A stretch of DNA of 5,524 nucleotides, taken from NCBI GenBank assembly GCA_025357175.1, contig JANXPS010000016.1:1-5524 (forward strand). The letters are read 5' to 3'. The DNA is from Deltaproteobacteria bacterium (lineage in GTDB: Bacteria; Desulfobacterota; Deferrimicrobia; Deferrimicrobiales; Deferrimicrobiaceae). Position numbers and translations under genes: made by a program. The notes under the pieces were generated by a model. That model did not search any database and was not told the origin of the DNA. It saw only the letters and a list, made by a program, of their open reading frames with translations. Every line of letters begins with the position of its first letter. The first letter of the stretch is position 1. Shown piece after piece: positions 5,142-5,524 of this stretch.

Positions 5142-5524
5142 GTGACGAAAAGCCCATATGCACGGAAATTCGCGGTGGGACTGGTCCAGATGGCGATGGG
5201 GCCGAATCCGCCCGAAAATATCGAGAAATGCGCCGGGCTCGTCGAGTCGGCCGCGAAGGCGGGCGCGCAGGTCGTCGTCCTGCCCGAGCTGCCGCAGTCG
5301 CATTATTTCTGCCAGCGCGAGGACGCATCGCTGTTCGATCTTGCCGAGCCGGCGGACGGCCCGACCGTCGCGACCATGGCCCGCGTCGCGAAGAGTTGCG
5401 GCGTCGTCGTGGTCGCACCGTTCTTCGAGCGGCGCGCGCCGGGGATCTACCACAACTCGCTCGCGGTGATCGAGGCCGACGGCACGGTGCTCGGGCTCTA
5501 TCGGAAGATGCACATCCCCGACGA
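5142..5524 (+). CDS. aguB: Carbon-nitrogen hydrolase, probable N-carbamoylputrescine amidase, N-terminal part (partial)
   Basis: Nitrilase-superfamily amidohydrolase. AguB enzymes hydrolyse N-carbamoylputrescine to putrescine, CO2 and ammonia, the last step of the arginine-agmatine route to polyamines. The window holds 127 codons of an expected 290-300. Visible: 'FAVGLVQMAMGPNPPENI' (10-27), catalytic glutamate E49 in 'VVLPELPQSHYFCQ' (45-58), 'VVAPFFERRAPGIYHNSLAVIEADG' region (90-114) and catalytic lysine K122 in 'YRKMHIPD' (120-127). The catalytic cysteine should lie beyond the right edge. The YFCQ, FFERR and YRKMHIPD signatures fit AguB better than generic omega-amidases or beta-ureidopropionases, but without the C-terminal half substrate assignment is tentative. 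The gene starts with GTG, has a good Shine-Dalgarno and its own TATAAT box. An agmatine deiminase gene (aguA) is a common partner and could lie downstream. Confidence 0.88.
   Translation, partial: MTKSPYARKFAVGLVQMAMGPNPPENIEKCAGLVESAAKAGAQVVVLPELPQSHYFCQREDASLFDLAEPADGPTVATMARVAKSCGVVVVAPFFERRAPGIYHNSLAVIEADGTVLGLYRKMHIPD

Overview
The window comes from a high-GC (by eye about two-thirds G+C) Gram-negative bacterium. The EmrAB-type envelope-spanning pump and the EF-P lysine ligase EpmA/GenX both point to Proteobacteria or a deltaproteobacterial/Desulfobacterota-like lineage. That placement is inference from gene content; no rRNA or other phylogenetic marker is present. All recognised genes are ordinary chromosomal genes, and no phage, plasmid, CRISPR or transposase gene was seen.

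Left part (1-3143), minus strand, read right to left: epmA (EF-P lysine ligase), then emrA (HlyD-family membrane fusion protein) 28 bp later, then an emrB-like DHA2 transporter 6 bp after emrA, which runs off the left edge. The tight spacing suggests one transcript that joins a translation-factor modification enzyme to a drug-efflux pump. The outer-membrane channel, a pump regulator, efp and epmB are not in the window.

Middle (3144-4552): a 134-bp divergent intergenic region separates epmA from a plus-strand gene for a hexameric-type glutamate dehydrogenase of 424 residues. It has an excellent Shine-Dalgarno and complete catalytic motifs.

Right part (4553-5524): about 590 bp without a credible gene, followed by the start of a nitrilase-superfamily gene that looks like N-carbamoylputrescine amidase (aguB). 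This gene begins with GTG, has a strong Shine-Dalgarno and a consensus TATAAT box, and is cut by the right edge.

The most unusual feature is in that gap. Positions 4631-5087 are bounded by 30-bp inverted repeats (28/30 identical). They contain further inverted pairs nested in the order A-B-C-D...D'-C'-B'-A', with many small hairpins whose loops read TCCA, TGGA or close variants. It looks like a structured, non-coding, possibly mobile (MITE-like) repeat element lodged between gdhA and aguB. Its family was not identified.
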